Source of the DNA: Skeletonema tropicum
Taxonomy: Eukaryota > Bacillariophyta > Thalassiosirophyceae > Thalassiosirales > Thalassiosiraceae
Assembly (NCBI GenBank): GCA_037178625.1
Contig: CM074129.1
Span: 3,898,963-3,962,962 of the forward strand
Length of the DNA stretch: 64,000 nucleotides
Direction of reading: 5' to 3'
Part shown: positions 9,051 through 18,931 of the stretch, one piece after another
Layout: each line of letters begins with the position of its first letter
How positions within the stretch are numbered: the stretch's first letter is position 1
Made by a program: the position numbers and the translations under genes
Notes under the pieces: generated by a model
Database searches by the model: none
The model's input: the letters and a program-made list of their open reading frames with translations, nothing else
What the model was told of the DNA's origin: nothing

Positions 9051-9682
9051 ATGCTATTGGTAAAACTCCTCAGTCCTAATGCCACTATGCCAACTCGCTG
9101 GTCACCCGAATCTGCTGGGTTTGATTTATGTGCAGCGGAGCCTAAAGTCGTACCTGCTGGGGGGATGGCAGTTATTAAAACTGACTTGAGTGTTGCCTGT
9201 CCAGAGGGAACTTATGCCCGTATCGCTCCAAGGAGGCAAGTCCGACAATGCTCGATATTGTGTGCTATGTTATCATGCATTCATATTAATTCCTGCGTTT
9301 TGTTCTGTTGTGTATTATGTAGTGGTGTTGCTGTTAAGAGAATGATCGGCTGTGGTGCTGGAGTTGTCGATGCTGACTGTAAGCTAAAATTGAAGTACAA
9401 ATTAACAGCCTCGCTTATTTCATTGTAACCCATCTCAAAATTTCATATTCATATATTTTTTAAACAGATCGAGGAAATGTAGGTGTGGTTCTCTTCAATT
9501 TCGGTCATGAGGATTTTCATGTTTACATTGGAGATCGCATTGCCCAATTAATCCTCGAAAGAATTTCAATGGTTCATGCAGTGCAGGTTGACGAATTGAC
9601 AGAGACACAACGTGGTGTTGGTGGATTTGGATCGACATCTGCACCCAGCAGCAGAAGAGACAAAAGTGATTTACCTCCGTGA
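9051..9682 (+). CDS. DUT: dUTP pyrophosphatase (dUTPase), three exons
   Basis: The enzyme hydrolyses dUTP to dUMP and PPi, keeping uracil out of DNA and supplying thymidylate synthesis. All five trimeric-dUTPase motifs are present after splicing: (1) [10 protein letters not shown], (2) APRSGVAVK, (3) [19 protein letters not shown], (4) GDRIAQLI and (5) RGVGGFGST. Exons are 9051-9235, 9323-9378 and 9468-9682, giving 151 aa, the normal size of a monomer of the trimeric enzyme. Intron 1 (9236-9322) splits motif 2 and has a GC-AG boundary (AG|GCAAGT ... TATGTAG); intron 2 (9379-9467) splits motif 3 with GT-AG. The ATG at 9051 gives the canonical start [11 protein letters not shown]; no organelle-targeting extension is seen from this ATG. 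Confidence 0.93.
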
Positions 9683-9901
9683 TAGATTACGAAGAGAGAA
9701 CTCTCACTGTGAAATTGTTGGATTTATTGCGTGCGTCTTTCCCCATGTCATCTATCAAAGCCATTGCAAAATATTGTTCGGGTTAAACATGTGTCGCCCT
9801 CTCTCGCGGATCAACTAACGCCAGGGGTGCATTCCGTCCAACCAACACTGCCACGGCCACGGCTCCAGCACCAAATATACATATATATAATTTATAATAT
9901 C

Positions 9902-10201
9902 ATTCGTGTTACATAGATGTGGCACATTTTGGATAGGTAAATGGCATTAATACATAGTTACTTCTAGCTTGTGCAGCTTCTCTCAGATGTCTTGCTTGTT
10001 TTGGTATTCAATCAAAGTGGCAGTCATTGCAAAATATTGTGTAGGTTAAACTATTTAGTGTTGTTGATCGCCTTCTATTCGTGTTACATAGATGTGGCAC
10101 ATTTTGGATAGGTAAATGGCATTAATACATAGTTACTTCTAGCTTGTGCAGCTTCTCTCAGATGTCTTGCTTGTTTTGGTATTCAATCAAAGTGGCAGTC
10201 A
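9902..10201. repeat. 125-bp direct repeat, spacing 175 bp
   Basis: 9902-10026 and 10077-10201 are the same 125-bp sequence. The right copy includes the last codons and stop of the MORN gene; the left copy is a duplicated 3' end placed beyond it. A shorter shared piece (CATTGCAAAATATTGT...GGTTAAAC) occurs near 9760 and again near 10025, so the region was duplicated more than once. Confidence 0.9.
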
Positions 10202-10508
10202 GTTTCGAAACTTGTGTCTTCAATTTTTTAGCTTCTCTGACAAGCTTCAATGAGGATGCTTCAGGTCTACCTTTTCGGAAGTAGCACGTGTACGAGTCTC
10301 CATTCGACCAAGTTAGGCAGCCCCATCCGTGTTCGAATCCATCGCGGAACAATCCCGTGTATTTTACATCGCTCTTGAACTCGTAAACGCCCCATCCGTG
10401 TGGAATGAAACGGTGCTTTGCCATGCCCTTTCCTTTTCCTCTGCTGTTGCGCAACTTCGTCTTACGAACAGAACCGCTGTATAGTCCACCAGAATAATGA
10501 ATCTTCAT
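10158..10508 (-). CDS. Small MORN-repeat protein
   Basis: The first ATG in frame gives 116 aa beginning MKIHYSGGLYSGSV. MORN-type repeats are visible: IHYSGGLYSGSV, HGWGVYEFKSDVKYTGLFRDG and HGWGCLTWSNGDSYTCYFRKG. A basic patch (RGKGKGMAK) lies between them, and a short C-terminal helix follows (LVREAKKLKTQVSKLTATL). MORN repeats usually mediate membrane or protein contacts. The upstream frame stays open to 10580 without an ATG. The 3' end is duplicated immediately downstream. Confidence 0.6.
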   Translation of the reverse strand: MKIHYSGGLYSGSVRKTKLRNSRGKGKGMAKHRFIPHGWGVYEFKSDVKYTGLFRDGFEHGWGCLTWSNGDSYTCYFRKGRPEASSLKLVREAKKLKTQVSKLTATLIEYQNKQDI

Positions 10509-11655
10509 TTTGAAGTTAAGTGAAATAATACCGACAGATGTTGATGACGATGCAGCCAATGATGTCTTCTTTGAGAACAAAGCAAATCGGATTTATGAGC
10601 CAAGCTCGGATCGGCCAACCCCAAATCAAAGCAAGCAGCATATTATTCAATAGTAGTCCTAAGGTAGGGTTCTCACCCTTTGTTTTGATTCTGGGGTCTG
10701 CTACCTTTTACAAGATGTACAGGGCGGAAGTGGTGTGAACTTTTTTCAAATTGAGTTTTTGGGACTCAGTACCATCAAACCTGAGTCCACGATTAACTTC
10801 AATTTCAAATCTACCTTGGACGGAATTGGTATGAACTTTTTTCAAATTGAGTTTTTGGGACTTACATCCTTTCCTCCTTCTTCCTACATAACGTATGTAG
10901 CTAACTCGTAACTCGAGCCTGGTTTGTACGCATATTTTTTTAAGTTGCTTGTTTGTACTCTATTTTTTAAGCTGCTTATTTCTAATTCATGGACGTAGGA
11001 ATTAGTAGTCGATTTTAAAAAAGCGCAACTCTTCCGCCCACGGACAGATTCTGTTTTTCCGAGTAGCTCTAGCCATACTAAGTAAGTATAACTTACCTAC
11101 ATGTACGCTAACGCTTTACATGGTTAGTAGAGTTAGTCTTTACTTTTTAGCTCTCCCTTAGTATGTCCGGTCGAATTGCATGTGGTTCGGCTATGGCATC
11201 ATTGTCGATGTAATCAGGATTTCGATGATGTCTTCAAATTCTCAATTCTCAGGAATTCTCATCAAAGATTCTCGATTCTCATTCTCGCCTGTGTTGTAAA
11301 ACATTGATATCTAAAAATTCAGCGACGTGGGGAGCTTGGGATCCACTAGCATTCTACGGATTTTGATCGGGGTTTTCACCATATTGTTTAAGGTATTCCG
11401 CATATTCCTAGAAAGACGTCGGAATCACCAGAATAGAAGTCCTTAGATCGCACAGCAAACACCCACAACATGCAACAGCAACAACTTCCATGACTTTTCC
11501 GGCGGCTGGGCGGCTGGCTGTGGTTGTTGTTGGTGATAAATTGTGAGATAGTGCAGTGTTGTTACTTGTGTTCCACCCCGGGAGTCGGTGCTATTGATAA
11601 TCAAAGGAGAGCCACACGTGTGTATTTCAATAGCTCATTGCTCATAGGTGAATTT
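10509..11655. other. Intergenic, AT-rich, no gene recognised
   Basis: No supported coding sequence over about 1.1 kb. It contains a short direct repeat (about 40 bp around ACTTTTTTCAAATTGAG, near 10739 and 10830). It should include the promoter of the MYND gene at its right end. Confidence 0.5.
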
Positions 11656-12579
11656 ATGATGAGTGCAAATAATATTAGTGAGCGAGATACCAAAGACACG
11701 ATAATGTTGCATTGTGCATCTTGTGGCACCGCAGAAGTAGATGACATCAAATTGAAGACATGTACTGCATGCAAATCTGTTCGGTATTGCAGTGTTACAT
11801 GCCAACGTAATCATCGACCAAAACACAAAAAAGCATGTAAGAAGCGAGCGGCTGAATTGCGTGATGAGCTCTTGTTTCGGCAGCCGGAAGGCACCCATCA
11901 TGGCGATTGTCCCATTTGTTTCTTGCCGCTTGCACTTTGTCCAAGTAAATCTATGTACTATTCCTGCTGCAGCAAAATAGTCTGTAAAGGCTGTGATTAC
12001 GCACATGAGTTGCACCAGATGAATGAGCGGCTGGAACGTACTTGTCCATTTTGTCGAAACGCCAAGGATAAAAGTGATCCCCAACAACTCTTGCAGAAGA
12101 GAGTTGAAAAAAATGACCCGAGTGCAATTTGTATGATGGGCATACGCTGCTACGAAGAAGGGAACTATGTGGAAGCATTTGAACATTATTCAAAGGCTGC
12201 GAAAATGGGTGATGCGATCGCGCATTATCAATTATTTGTCATGCATCGGGATGGGAACGGCATTGAGTCGGACAAGAAAAAGGAAGTATATCATTTGGAA
12301 GAAGCTGCCATTCGTGGTCATCCCAAAGCTAGGTTGGGTCTTGGACAGTTCGAGGGTTTGAATGGGAGAATGGAGAGAGGATTGAAGCACTTCATCATTG
12401 CTGCCAGCCTTGGAGATGACCAATCAATGCAGTTGCTGAAAAAGTGGCATACGAAGGACAATATCAATATTATGAGCGATGAACAGTTTGCCGCAGCTCT
12501 TGGTGCGCACCAGGCTGCCGTGGATGCAATGAAAAGTCCACAGAGGGATGCACTTGAAGCAAATTATTGCCCGGAGTAG
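11656..12579 (+). CDS. MYND zinc finger / RING-like / Sel1-repeat protein
   Basis: From the ATG at 11656 the product is 307 aa. Residues about 18-58 are a MYND finger (CASCGTAEVDD ... CTACKSVRYCSVTCQ ... HKKAC). Next is a RING-like Cys cluster (CPICFLPLALCPSKSMYYSCC, CKGCDYAHE, CPFCRNA). After that come Sel1-type TPR repeats (AICMMGIRCYEEGNYVEAF, AIAHYQLFVMHRDG, ARLGLGQFEGLNGR) and a C-terminal tail with AAVDAMKSPQRD. This three-part layout forms large families in centric diatoms; the function is unknown, with protein binding or ubiquitin-type activity inferred from the domains. A truncated relative lies at 14778-15049. Confidence 0.88.
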   Translation: MMSANNISERDTKDTIMLHCASCGTAEVDDIKLKTCTACKSVRYCSVTCQRNHRPKHKKACKKRAAELRDELLFRQPEGTHHGDCPICFLPLALCPSKSMYYSCCSKIVCKGCDYAHELHQMNERLERTCPFCRNAKDKSDPQQLLQKRVEKNDPSAICMMGIRCYEEGNYVEAFEHYSKAAKMGDAIAHYQLFVMHRDGNGIESDKKKEVYHLEEAAIRGHPKARLGLGQFEGLNGRMERGLKHFIIAASLGDDQSMQLLKKWHTKDNINIMSDEQFAAALGAHQAAVDAMKSPQRDALEANYCPE

Positions 12580-12898
12580 AGGTTTTTCTACCGCTAGGAG
12601 GATGCGTTACATTATGCTACATGTTCTGATAATGTCTCCACAAAAGCTCTGGCTCCCTCCTGGCTACCGTGGATGCAACAACCCAGTCAATTCGATTGGC
12701 TGGCTCAGCCGCAGTATCGATCGAGAATCTGTTAGACTGTACAAGTCGTCTATCTACCATAGTTATGTAATCAATTCTCATTCATTCGATTGTATTGTAG
12801 CGATAAGCGATCGTCGTTGCTGTCAATACCGAGGAACATCGTTCTTTCTCCAGAGTAGAATATTCGTCATATTTATGTAAGTGCAAGTGGATGAAATT

Positions 12899-12919
12899 CC
12901 GGTGTAAAAGTTACACCGG
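12899..12919. repeat. Perfect short hairpin
   Basis: CCGGTGTAA, a 3-nt AAG loop, then TTACACCGG: a perfect 9-bp inverted repeat. No poly-T tract or gene end nearby gives it an obvious terminator role. Confidence 0.7.
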
Positions 12920-13437
12920 GTACAAAAGGCCCTGTCAACGGGGTATACTTTTCCTCCAAGGTGTCCGCTCGTGGCCTGAAGACTGCCCACTCCAGACCAC
13001 GCAAAGTTACAGCAATGAAACGAATGAGATTGTTGTCATGTAAAAATGTACATTATTTAATGTAGACCTACACAAGATTATCCTCTGCCTATTGCTGTTG
13101 TTTTGTGATCTCCAAAACTTTGGAATGCGCTCTTTCAGCCAGCGGTCAGCTTTGGCCATTGCCATTGCCGCCAGCTTGCCATCTTGGTCCAAGTCCGAAC
13201 AGTTGAATGGGCGGCGATATCCATAATATTTCGTCTCGATATCGAGACAGGCAGCTCTTCTTACCGCATTCAAATCACTCCAAGCTTCCAGCCCGCTCGT
13301 CCCGCCCGTAGACACAAGCACAAGGCAACAATCGATGGGCCCACAGTGCTGGCATTGGCGACCATACTTCCGACGCCTTTCAAGTAGAATGAGTACCAAG
13401 TTCTTGCCAGTTGATCCCAATGTCGTAAAAATTATGA

Positions 13438-13498
13438 CCGTAACATGACCGTAACATGACCGTAACATGACCGTAACATGACCGCAACATGACCGCAA
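13438..13498. repeat. 11-bp minisatellite (CGTAACATGAC)
   Basis: Five to six tandem copies of CGTAACATGAC, the last two with CGCAACATGAC. The period 11 is not a multiple of 3, so the array is not expected to encode a conserved repeat peptide. Confidence 0.9.
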
Positions 13499-13620
13499 CT
13501 TCTTTGAAACTTCCTTGAAAGATCACACGCCACCATGGGGCCGCCGACCCTCCGCCGACCGCCGACCGTGCTCGACCGTGGCCGCTCTATATCTCTGCGG
13601 AAGCCATGAACCAACATTGG

Positions 13621-13816
13621 TAGTTCCTTGTGATCGTCCTACAGAGACAGAGATGCGCATGTTTGGCAACCTATTGAGGTGGTACGCAACAGGTGATAGG
13701 ATAGCGCGCTGTCGAAAATGTTGTTCCTAGTGATCGTCCTACAGAGACAGAGACGCGCATGTTTGGCCACCTATTGAGGTGGTACGCAACAGGTGATAGG
13801 ATAGCGCGCTGTCGAA
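13621..13816. repeat. 100-bp tandem duplication
   Basis: TAGTTCCTTGTGATCGTCC... at 13621 recurs 100 bp later, and the two units (about 13621-13715 and 13721-13815) differ at only a few positions. No tRNA or coding structure was recognised within the unit. Confidence 0.9.
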
Positions 13817-14777
13817 TTTTAACACAAGTCTTAAGTTGTTGGTCATGCATATAATAGTAACGGAGACACGCAGTATGGTGTGTCATTAGGTCGTTGTGCA
13901 TCCACTGTTGCACTTCTTTAATCTCCAATCGTTCTCTTCTTGTTGTCAAATAGACCTGCGGCGCACCGGCTGGATGACACAATCTGCCGGGATGGTCGTC
14001 GCCTCTTTGTTTGTTGAGTATCTGAGAGTGAATTGGATGAGAGGAGCAAAGTGGTTTCATTACACTCTAGAGTCGATGACGACTCGGCTACAACTCAATG
14101 ATGTGGCAGAATGCGGGTCGATCGGGCATAGATCAATGGATTTTTATCATGTCACCTGTTGCCACTTCTCAGGATGCCAGCGGCGAATAACGAAGAAAAA
14201 ATGGTGTCCTGAGCTATCCAAGCTATGTACCATAAGCCGTCTACACAAGCCTTGGGAAGCTCCAGCACAAGTGCTATTTGCATGCTGCAGGTGTGGTCTT
14301 GGGAGAGACGTACCCCACACGTATCATAAAGTGATCTCAAGGCCGAACGTAGCAAATAGCAAATCTGTTGAGGCTGTTCTGAAGATGCAAAGGGCCAACG
14401 GCCAACCAAGAATCTACAATAACAGTGACCGTGGGTATGACATGATAACATTATACCAGATGGCAAGAAAACTGTCGTTTTTACTACTCCTAAAAAAGAG
14501 ATTCGAATCGAATTGATTCACAAGGCAATAGGATCAAAGAAGGCACAACGAAAAAAGTCAAGCGGTCGTACTTATCAGTCATGTTAGGAAGGGAAGGGGC
14601 AAGGAAGGCAAGAAAGCCTTGCAAGAGAAGCTCTTACGGCAAGAGGCAGCACGGAAGAAGCCATAGTCAAAGTTAGATTTGACGTTTCTCAGATACATCA
14701 TGAGCATATATATATAGAGCTGGAAAGATGAAATAAGAGCCAAAATAGTCAATTATCTTGTTATCATACATTAATAG

Positions 14778-15049
14778 GGGCACGCTACGAAACGAGGAAT
14801 GGAAGATACGAAAGAGCAGTGAAGCATATGATCATTGCAGCTAGCCTTGGACTTGACGTGTCATTAAAACTGCTGAAGGGTTTTTACGGATATGGACAAG
14901 TCAGCAAAGAAGACTTTGCCGCTATTCTTAGAGCGCACCAGGCTGCCGTAGATGCGACAAAAAGTCCACAGAGGGAGGTAGCTGAAGCGGAGCTCGCCGC
15001 AGCTCTTGTAGATGCAACAAAAAATCCACAGAGGGAGCGAGGCTGCTAA
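14778..15049 (+). pseudogene. C-terminal remnant of a MYND/RING/Sel1 family gene
   Basis: The frame encodes ARYETRNGRYERAVKHMIIA, then SKEDFAAILRAHQAAVD and ATKSPQRE, matching the C-terminus of the complete gene at 11656-12579 (KHFIIAASLG, FAAALGAHQAAVDA, KSPQRD). The MYND, RING and first Sel1 repeats are absent and there is no credible start. The tail motif VDATKxPQRE is duplicated in tandem, so this is a decayed paralog. Confidence 0.75.
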
Positions 15050-15239
15050 AGCAAATTGGTAGAGTAGTAGAGGTGTATATTCACTGCTAGGAGGATGTGT
15101 TACGTTATGCTTGTATGTTCTGATGTTGTCTCCACGATTGAAGCAATTTGCTGTTCATTATTTGTATCCAAGGTCTGGCTCGTAACAAGTATATATTATT
15201 CATGTTACTTATACATGCGCCAAGCGAGGTCTACCATCC

Positions 15240-16751
15240 TCACATTTCAGAAGGTCGCACACATTGCTCCATAAAATTTTGAAACGACGATGGGTCAAAT
15301 CCACCATCATTATTTCCACCCGCACCACCACCACCACCCATTAGATTCATGACATCCGTCGGGCCACGGAATGATGACAGTGGATCATATGTCAAATCTT
15401 TCATATCTTTTGTAACCACTCTCCATTCCGGCAATGATGCTGCAATCTCTGTATCTACATCTACTTCTCTCTCCACACTAGCTTGTCCAAACTTACTCAA
15501 CTCTGCCCAATCAAACAACAAAGCATCCGTTCGTGTCCCCCAGACATTAAAATCGACTATCCAAGTCCGTTCCTGACTATCGACATAGACATCCATGACA
15601 TACCTGTGCATCATTCCATTGGCAAATCGATGTTGGACATATGTCTCAAAGAAGGCATGTATAATTTCCATAGTGGGATGTACTCCCTCCTCCTCCTCCT
15701 CTTCTGGTGGTTGTTGAAGATGCTTGTAGAATTTGGTAGGGTGACGTTGTGAAATGGCAATTAATTGATGATTGTAAATAAAGCAGCGGAATTCCATGGA
15801 GGGGTGGAGGTTGCACCATTTTCGTAGGACTAGTTCGTAATTGAAGTCTGTTGGTGGCAAAGAAGAAGAGGAATCCTCATTCTCTGCTTGTGTTGTTGTT
15901 GCTGCTGTTGCTTGAGCTACACTTTCTTCTCCTTGCTCCTCTTCTTGTTGTTGTACATGAGCATCATTCAACCCCTCCTTCTCCTCCTTCTCTTCAGTAA
16001 TATCCAACAACCCATCCCAAGCCCTCTCCAAATCAAACGTAACAAACTCACTACTCTTCAATAACAAATATACATCCCCCACAGTCGTACACTTTAACGT
16101 TCCACAATTCATCCATGTTGCATCCTTGGGTGATGACCAATTTAATTTGGGCATGAGTCCCTTCCCATTGTTCCCGAGGGATTGGAGTGTCGAGTGTATT
16201 TGGGATGTTAGGGTTGGAAAGTTGTATTGTTTGACTTGTTGTTGTTGGTGTTCGTTGCTTGAGTTACTTGAGTTGTCGTCGTCGTTGCTTGAGTTATCGT
16301 CGTTATTGTCATCACTATCATTCCATCCATCATCATCCTCATTATCCTCTTCGTTATTATGTGCATGCGCCTCATCCTTCATACAAGAACTAACCCGTCC
16401 AGCACAAAGCGGCAACCTCACCCCATCACTCAACAAATACTCTATAAACTCTTGTGGTAATGGTGTAATGATGTGTGATTCAATGGTGACATTCTTGCGT
16501 AATTTGAGTGATGTTGTGGTAGTGTTGCCATTATGGGGTAGGGAGGATTTGGAAATGTTGCGAAAGGTGGGATACCATTTGGAGAATTGACAGGAGTGGA
16601 CTTCTGATTTGGTTGGTCGCGGTAATTGTAGTATTGATGGTGAGGTGTCGTCGTCTTGAGCTGTGGTGTCTTGCTGGGGCTGTTGGTGGTGGTGGTTACC
16701 TTGAGAGGTGTCCTCTTCTTGCTGCTGCTGTTGCGTCGTCATCGTCGTCAT
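15240..16751 (-). CDS. CDC123: CDC123 / D123 family protein (eIF2 assembly chaperone)
   Basis: The 503-aa product is an ATP-grasp-fold protein of the CDC123 family, which in yeast and animals promotes assembly of the eIF2 heterotrimer by binding eIF2-gamma. Supporting motifs are CQFSKWYPTF near the N-terminus, LPLCAGRVSS, PKLNWSSPKDATWM, ELVLRKWCNLHPSMEFRCFI, and the C-terminal VMDVYVDSQERTWIVDFN followed by WGTRTDALLFDW, the family's metal/ATP-binding DFNxWG region. It is longer than usual because of a poly-Gln N-terminus and acidic or Gln/Glu-rich inserts (about residues 130-175 and 255-300) plus a Gly-rich C-terminal loop. The ATG at 16751 is a good start. Expected to act in the cytosol. 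Confidence 0.9.
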   Translation of the reverse strand: MTTMTTQQQQQEEDTSQGNHHHQQPQQDTTAQDDDTSPSILQLPRPTKSEVHSCQFSKWYPTFRNISKSSLPHNGNTTTTSLKLRKNVTIESHIITPLPQEFIEYLLSDGVRLPLCAGRVSSCMKDEAHAHNNEEDNEDDDGWNDSDDNNDDNSSNDDDNSSNSSNEHQQQQVKQYNFPTLTSQIHSTLQSLGNNGKGLMPKLNWSSPKDATWMNCGTLKCTTVGDVYLLLKSSEFVTFDLERAWDGLLDITEEKEEKEGLNDAHVQQQEEEQGEESVAQATAATTTQAENEDSSSSLPPTDFNYELVLRKWCNLHPSMEFRCFIYNHQLIAISQRHPTKFYKHLQQPPEEEEEEGVHPTMEIIHAFFETYVQHRFANGMMHRYVMDVYVDSQERTWIVDFNVWGTRTDALLFDWAELSKFGQASVEREVDVDTEIAASLPEWRVVTKDMKDLTYDPLSSFRGPTDVMNLMGGGGGAGGNNDGGFDPSSFQNFMEQCVRPSEM

Positions 16752-17562
16752 AATGTGGTTGATGGCAAAAAGTGTGATGGTGTGTGGATGGTTGACGTCG
16801 AAAAATACTTAAAAGGGCTATGAGTATTATAATTATCATACAGAAGCTCCTTTCCTTTTATCTCATCATGATGATTTCCTTTGACATCTGACATCTCACG
16901 CTGATTCACCGCGCTAGTAAATCGCGATTTTATTCTAGCTCCTATGTGCGTTATTTCTTACCTTAAGTTAGCTACCGTACCCTTACACAAGCTACCGTAC
17001 ATCAAAAAACCATCATGACCATCTATGACCATGGCATCCGACAGCGTAGACGCCGTCGCCTATATCTCAGCTAATACCACGTCCCTAATTAAGTTTGATA
17101 GATTAAATCGCTTCTATTAATATATAATAACAAGATTATTTGGTCAGTACATTAATAATTACGACGAGAGGCCGTTCGAATAGGGGGTCAAATGTTGTGA
17201 TGATGCGTCGATTTTTGACCGCAAGGCAGTGCATCGAGAGACTTTGGGGGTGGCTGTGGCAATGATACTAAGTCGGTACATTCAAATAAATATATTATAT
17301 CGATCAGCCAAGTGTCATCGCTGTAGAAATCCTCGAAAACCCTTTCAAGGACCGACATGGTGCAGGAATTCGGCGTCGTCACCTGTGTGCTGAAAATGCG
17401 CTCTAGCTCTCTCAATATTGCTTATGATCATGGAACTAATGGCCTAAATCGCTTGCTATGATGTTTATGAAGACAATAAGGCCGGTAGTTCCATGATGAT
17501 CAGCACTTCCTAAGGTACTAGGGTACGCCGAATAATCACCATGGAGGTGGTGTTTTTGTGCG
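16752..17562. other. Intergenic, no gene recognised
   Basis: About 0.8 kb upstream of CDC123 and left of the retrotransposon. It contains the CDC123 promoter at its left end and an imperfect hairpin at 17425-17502. Short open frames (such as 17188-17415 minus) have no supporting features. Confidence 0.5.
17425..17502. repeat. Imperfect inverted repeat with about 34-nt loop
   Basis: TGATCATGGAACTAATGGCC at the left pairs with AGGCCGGTAGTTCCATGAT plus GATCA at the right, with one mismatch region and a 3-nt bulge. It could be a small MITE or a structured RNA; no evidence separates these. Confidence 0.7.
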
Positions 17563-17567
17563 GTGGG

Positions 17568-17849
17568 TGTTGGGAATCAGAGTGAACAGGACAAGTGGGC
17601 CGGCAAGAAAGGCAAGAAGAAGCCCACGTATGCTGACGTTGTTTCTCGCAGCCAATCACAGTCACCTACATCAGCCCTGAAAACCAAGAACCAAGATCGA
17701 TGAACTCACAATCGATAGTAAGGTATATAGCCTATTAGTATAAGAGAATAACCTATCGATAGTGTGTAATATAGATTGACGGATCTTGGTGGGCGCAAGG
17801 GTTGGGGTCATCTCCACCATTATCTCCAGGAGAAGCCATTTCTGCAACA
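17568..17849 (+). repeat. 5' LTR
   Basis: 282 bp, TGTTGGGAATCAG...TTTCTGCAACA, matching 27254-27535 at offset 9686 with no difference noticed. A palindromic-looking ATCGATAGT segment occurs twice inside. The sequence directly after it (CTTACTATCGATTGCG) should hold the primer-binding site, but it was not matched to a tRNA. Confidence 0.95.
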
Positions 17850-17877
17850 CTTACTATCGATTGCGATAGTTGCTTTT

Positions 17878-18399
17878 ATGAGCGCTGAAGAATCGAAGTT
17901 TAGCCCTGCGGGGGCGTCGGCTGATGACGCCAGCAAGAATGCTGGTGCGGCCAACCAACAACGCAGTGGCAATAAGAACAAACAACAAAATAATGATGTC
18001 GCTTCCAATGCTGTATCGGTAACCGCCTCTTTAACATCAGCAGCAGCAGCATCAGGAGCTGTCACTCCAGGCAATGCCGGAGTTGAAGTTTTAAGCAACG
18101 AATCAATTGAATGCCCGGAACCCAATGCTCCAGAGAGTGATTGTGACGTTTACTGCAGCAATACTATGGAAGCGCTCCTCTTCGTTCAAACAAACAACAA
18201 CGGCCACAATGAAAACTATCAGAGGAAGTTGAACACCACGCTAGTCATGGATTGCGGATCGTCTGTCGATCTTGTGAGTAATCCTGCCATCTTGAAAGAA
18301 ATTTATGAATCGGATACGGAACTGACGATCAGATGCAATGCTGGAGTAAAAACAACACGATACCGAGGCAAGCTTCCCGGTCTGGGTTGGGTTTGGCTT
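17878..18399 (+). pseudogene. Retrotransposon gag-like N-terminus and aspartic protease, interrupted
   Basis: The reading frame from ATG 17878 encodes an Asn/Ala/Ser-rich N-terminal part and then a retropepsin-like segment, LVMDCGSSVDLVSNPAIL (D-C-G-S in place of the usual D-S/T-G-A/S) and RYRGKLPGLGWVW. It is cut after the CTT codon at 18397-18399 by the nested element. The continuation YGGVANILSLSRM resumes at 23408 in phase. The usual large gag and CCHC zinc knuckle are not visible, suggesting internal deletion before the protease. Confidence 0.7.
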
Positions 18400-18419
18400 C
18401 CCTCTGAAGTGGGATTATT
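18400..18419 (+). repeat. Left terminal inverted repeat of nested element
   Basis: CCCTCTGAAGTGGGATTATT; pairs with the right end at 23385-23404, matching at 15 consecutive bases (CCTCTGAAGTGGGAT) and partly beyond. Confidence 0.88.
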
Positions 18420-18778
18420 CTGATTTTGCAGTTTATGCTGATTGTGTCAGGGTTTGTAGTGACAAAGTAGAATTATCTGTGACAAATTAGATTAACCCCT
18501 CTGTAAAAAGAATTGAATTTTGATGACTGAGGAAAATTCTTAAATCAGAACTAACCTTCATGGAGGAGAATTTATTTTGATGTGGCGAAAGGTTAATTTT
18601 GATCGACAATTTTTAATTCTGATCAATCGGTATTGGTCATTCTAGAATTTTGTCACACCAGACTCAACAGTCCCGACTACACACACGTGCATAGCAAATA
18701 AATCTAAGACCCACACAACGACGTTTTTTATGAGCGCGTACCATACATCAACAAGCATTTTTTCAAAAAATAACGACC

Positions 18779-18931
18779 ATGACAGCCGGCCAACCCCCCC
18801 CCTATGCTACCTCCGGTACCGATGGTTTCATCACCCAAAGCGCCGGCAATATCCGCGTCGAGTCGTTATCAACCGATAATGGTCAAGGTTCAAACCGTCT
18901 CCTGCATTCATATTTGTTTTGGGCGCGTTGA
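18779..18931 (+). other. Short possible first exon within the nested element
   Basis: An ATG at 18779 opens a 50-codon frame, MTAGQPPPYATSGTDG..., with a Pro-rich start, ending at a TGA before 18932. The C9 run makes the frame sensitive to sequencing error. A second open piece lies at 18983-19219 with VPPPPMY at its end, followed by a donor-like GAG|GTACGT. These may be exons of a cargo gene; no family is recognised. Confidence 0.25.

Larger units (their letters stand above)
12580..14777. other. Long intergenic stretch with local repeats
   Basis: No gene is supported. Open frames exist on both strands (for example 13007-13498 minus, 13896-14516 plus) but show no domain, start context or conserved character. 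The stretch holds a perfect 9-bp stem hairpin, an 11-bp minisatellite and a 100-bp tandem duplication, listed separately. Confidence 0.5.

Noticed and set aside
13007..13498. 163-codon minus-strand open frame
   Set aside because: Its N-terminal part is only the translated 11-bp minisatellite, and the rest has no recognisable domain or start context.
13896..14516. 206-codon plus-strand open frame
   Set aside because: No domain, irregular composition, other strand equally open; next to repeats. Treated as non-coding.
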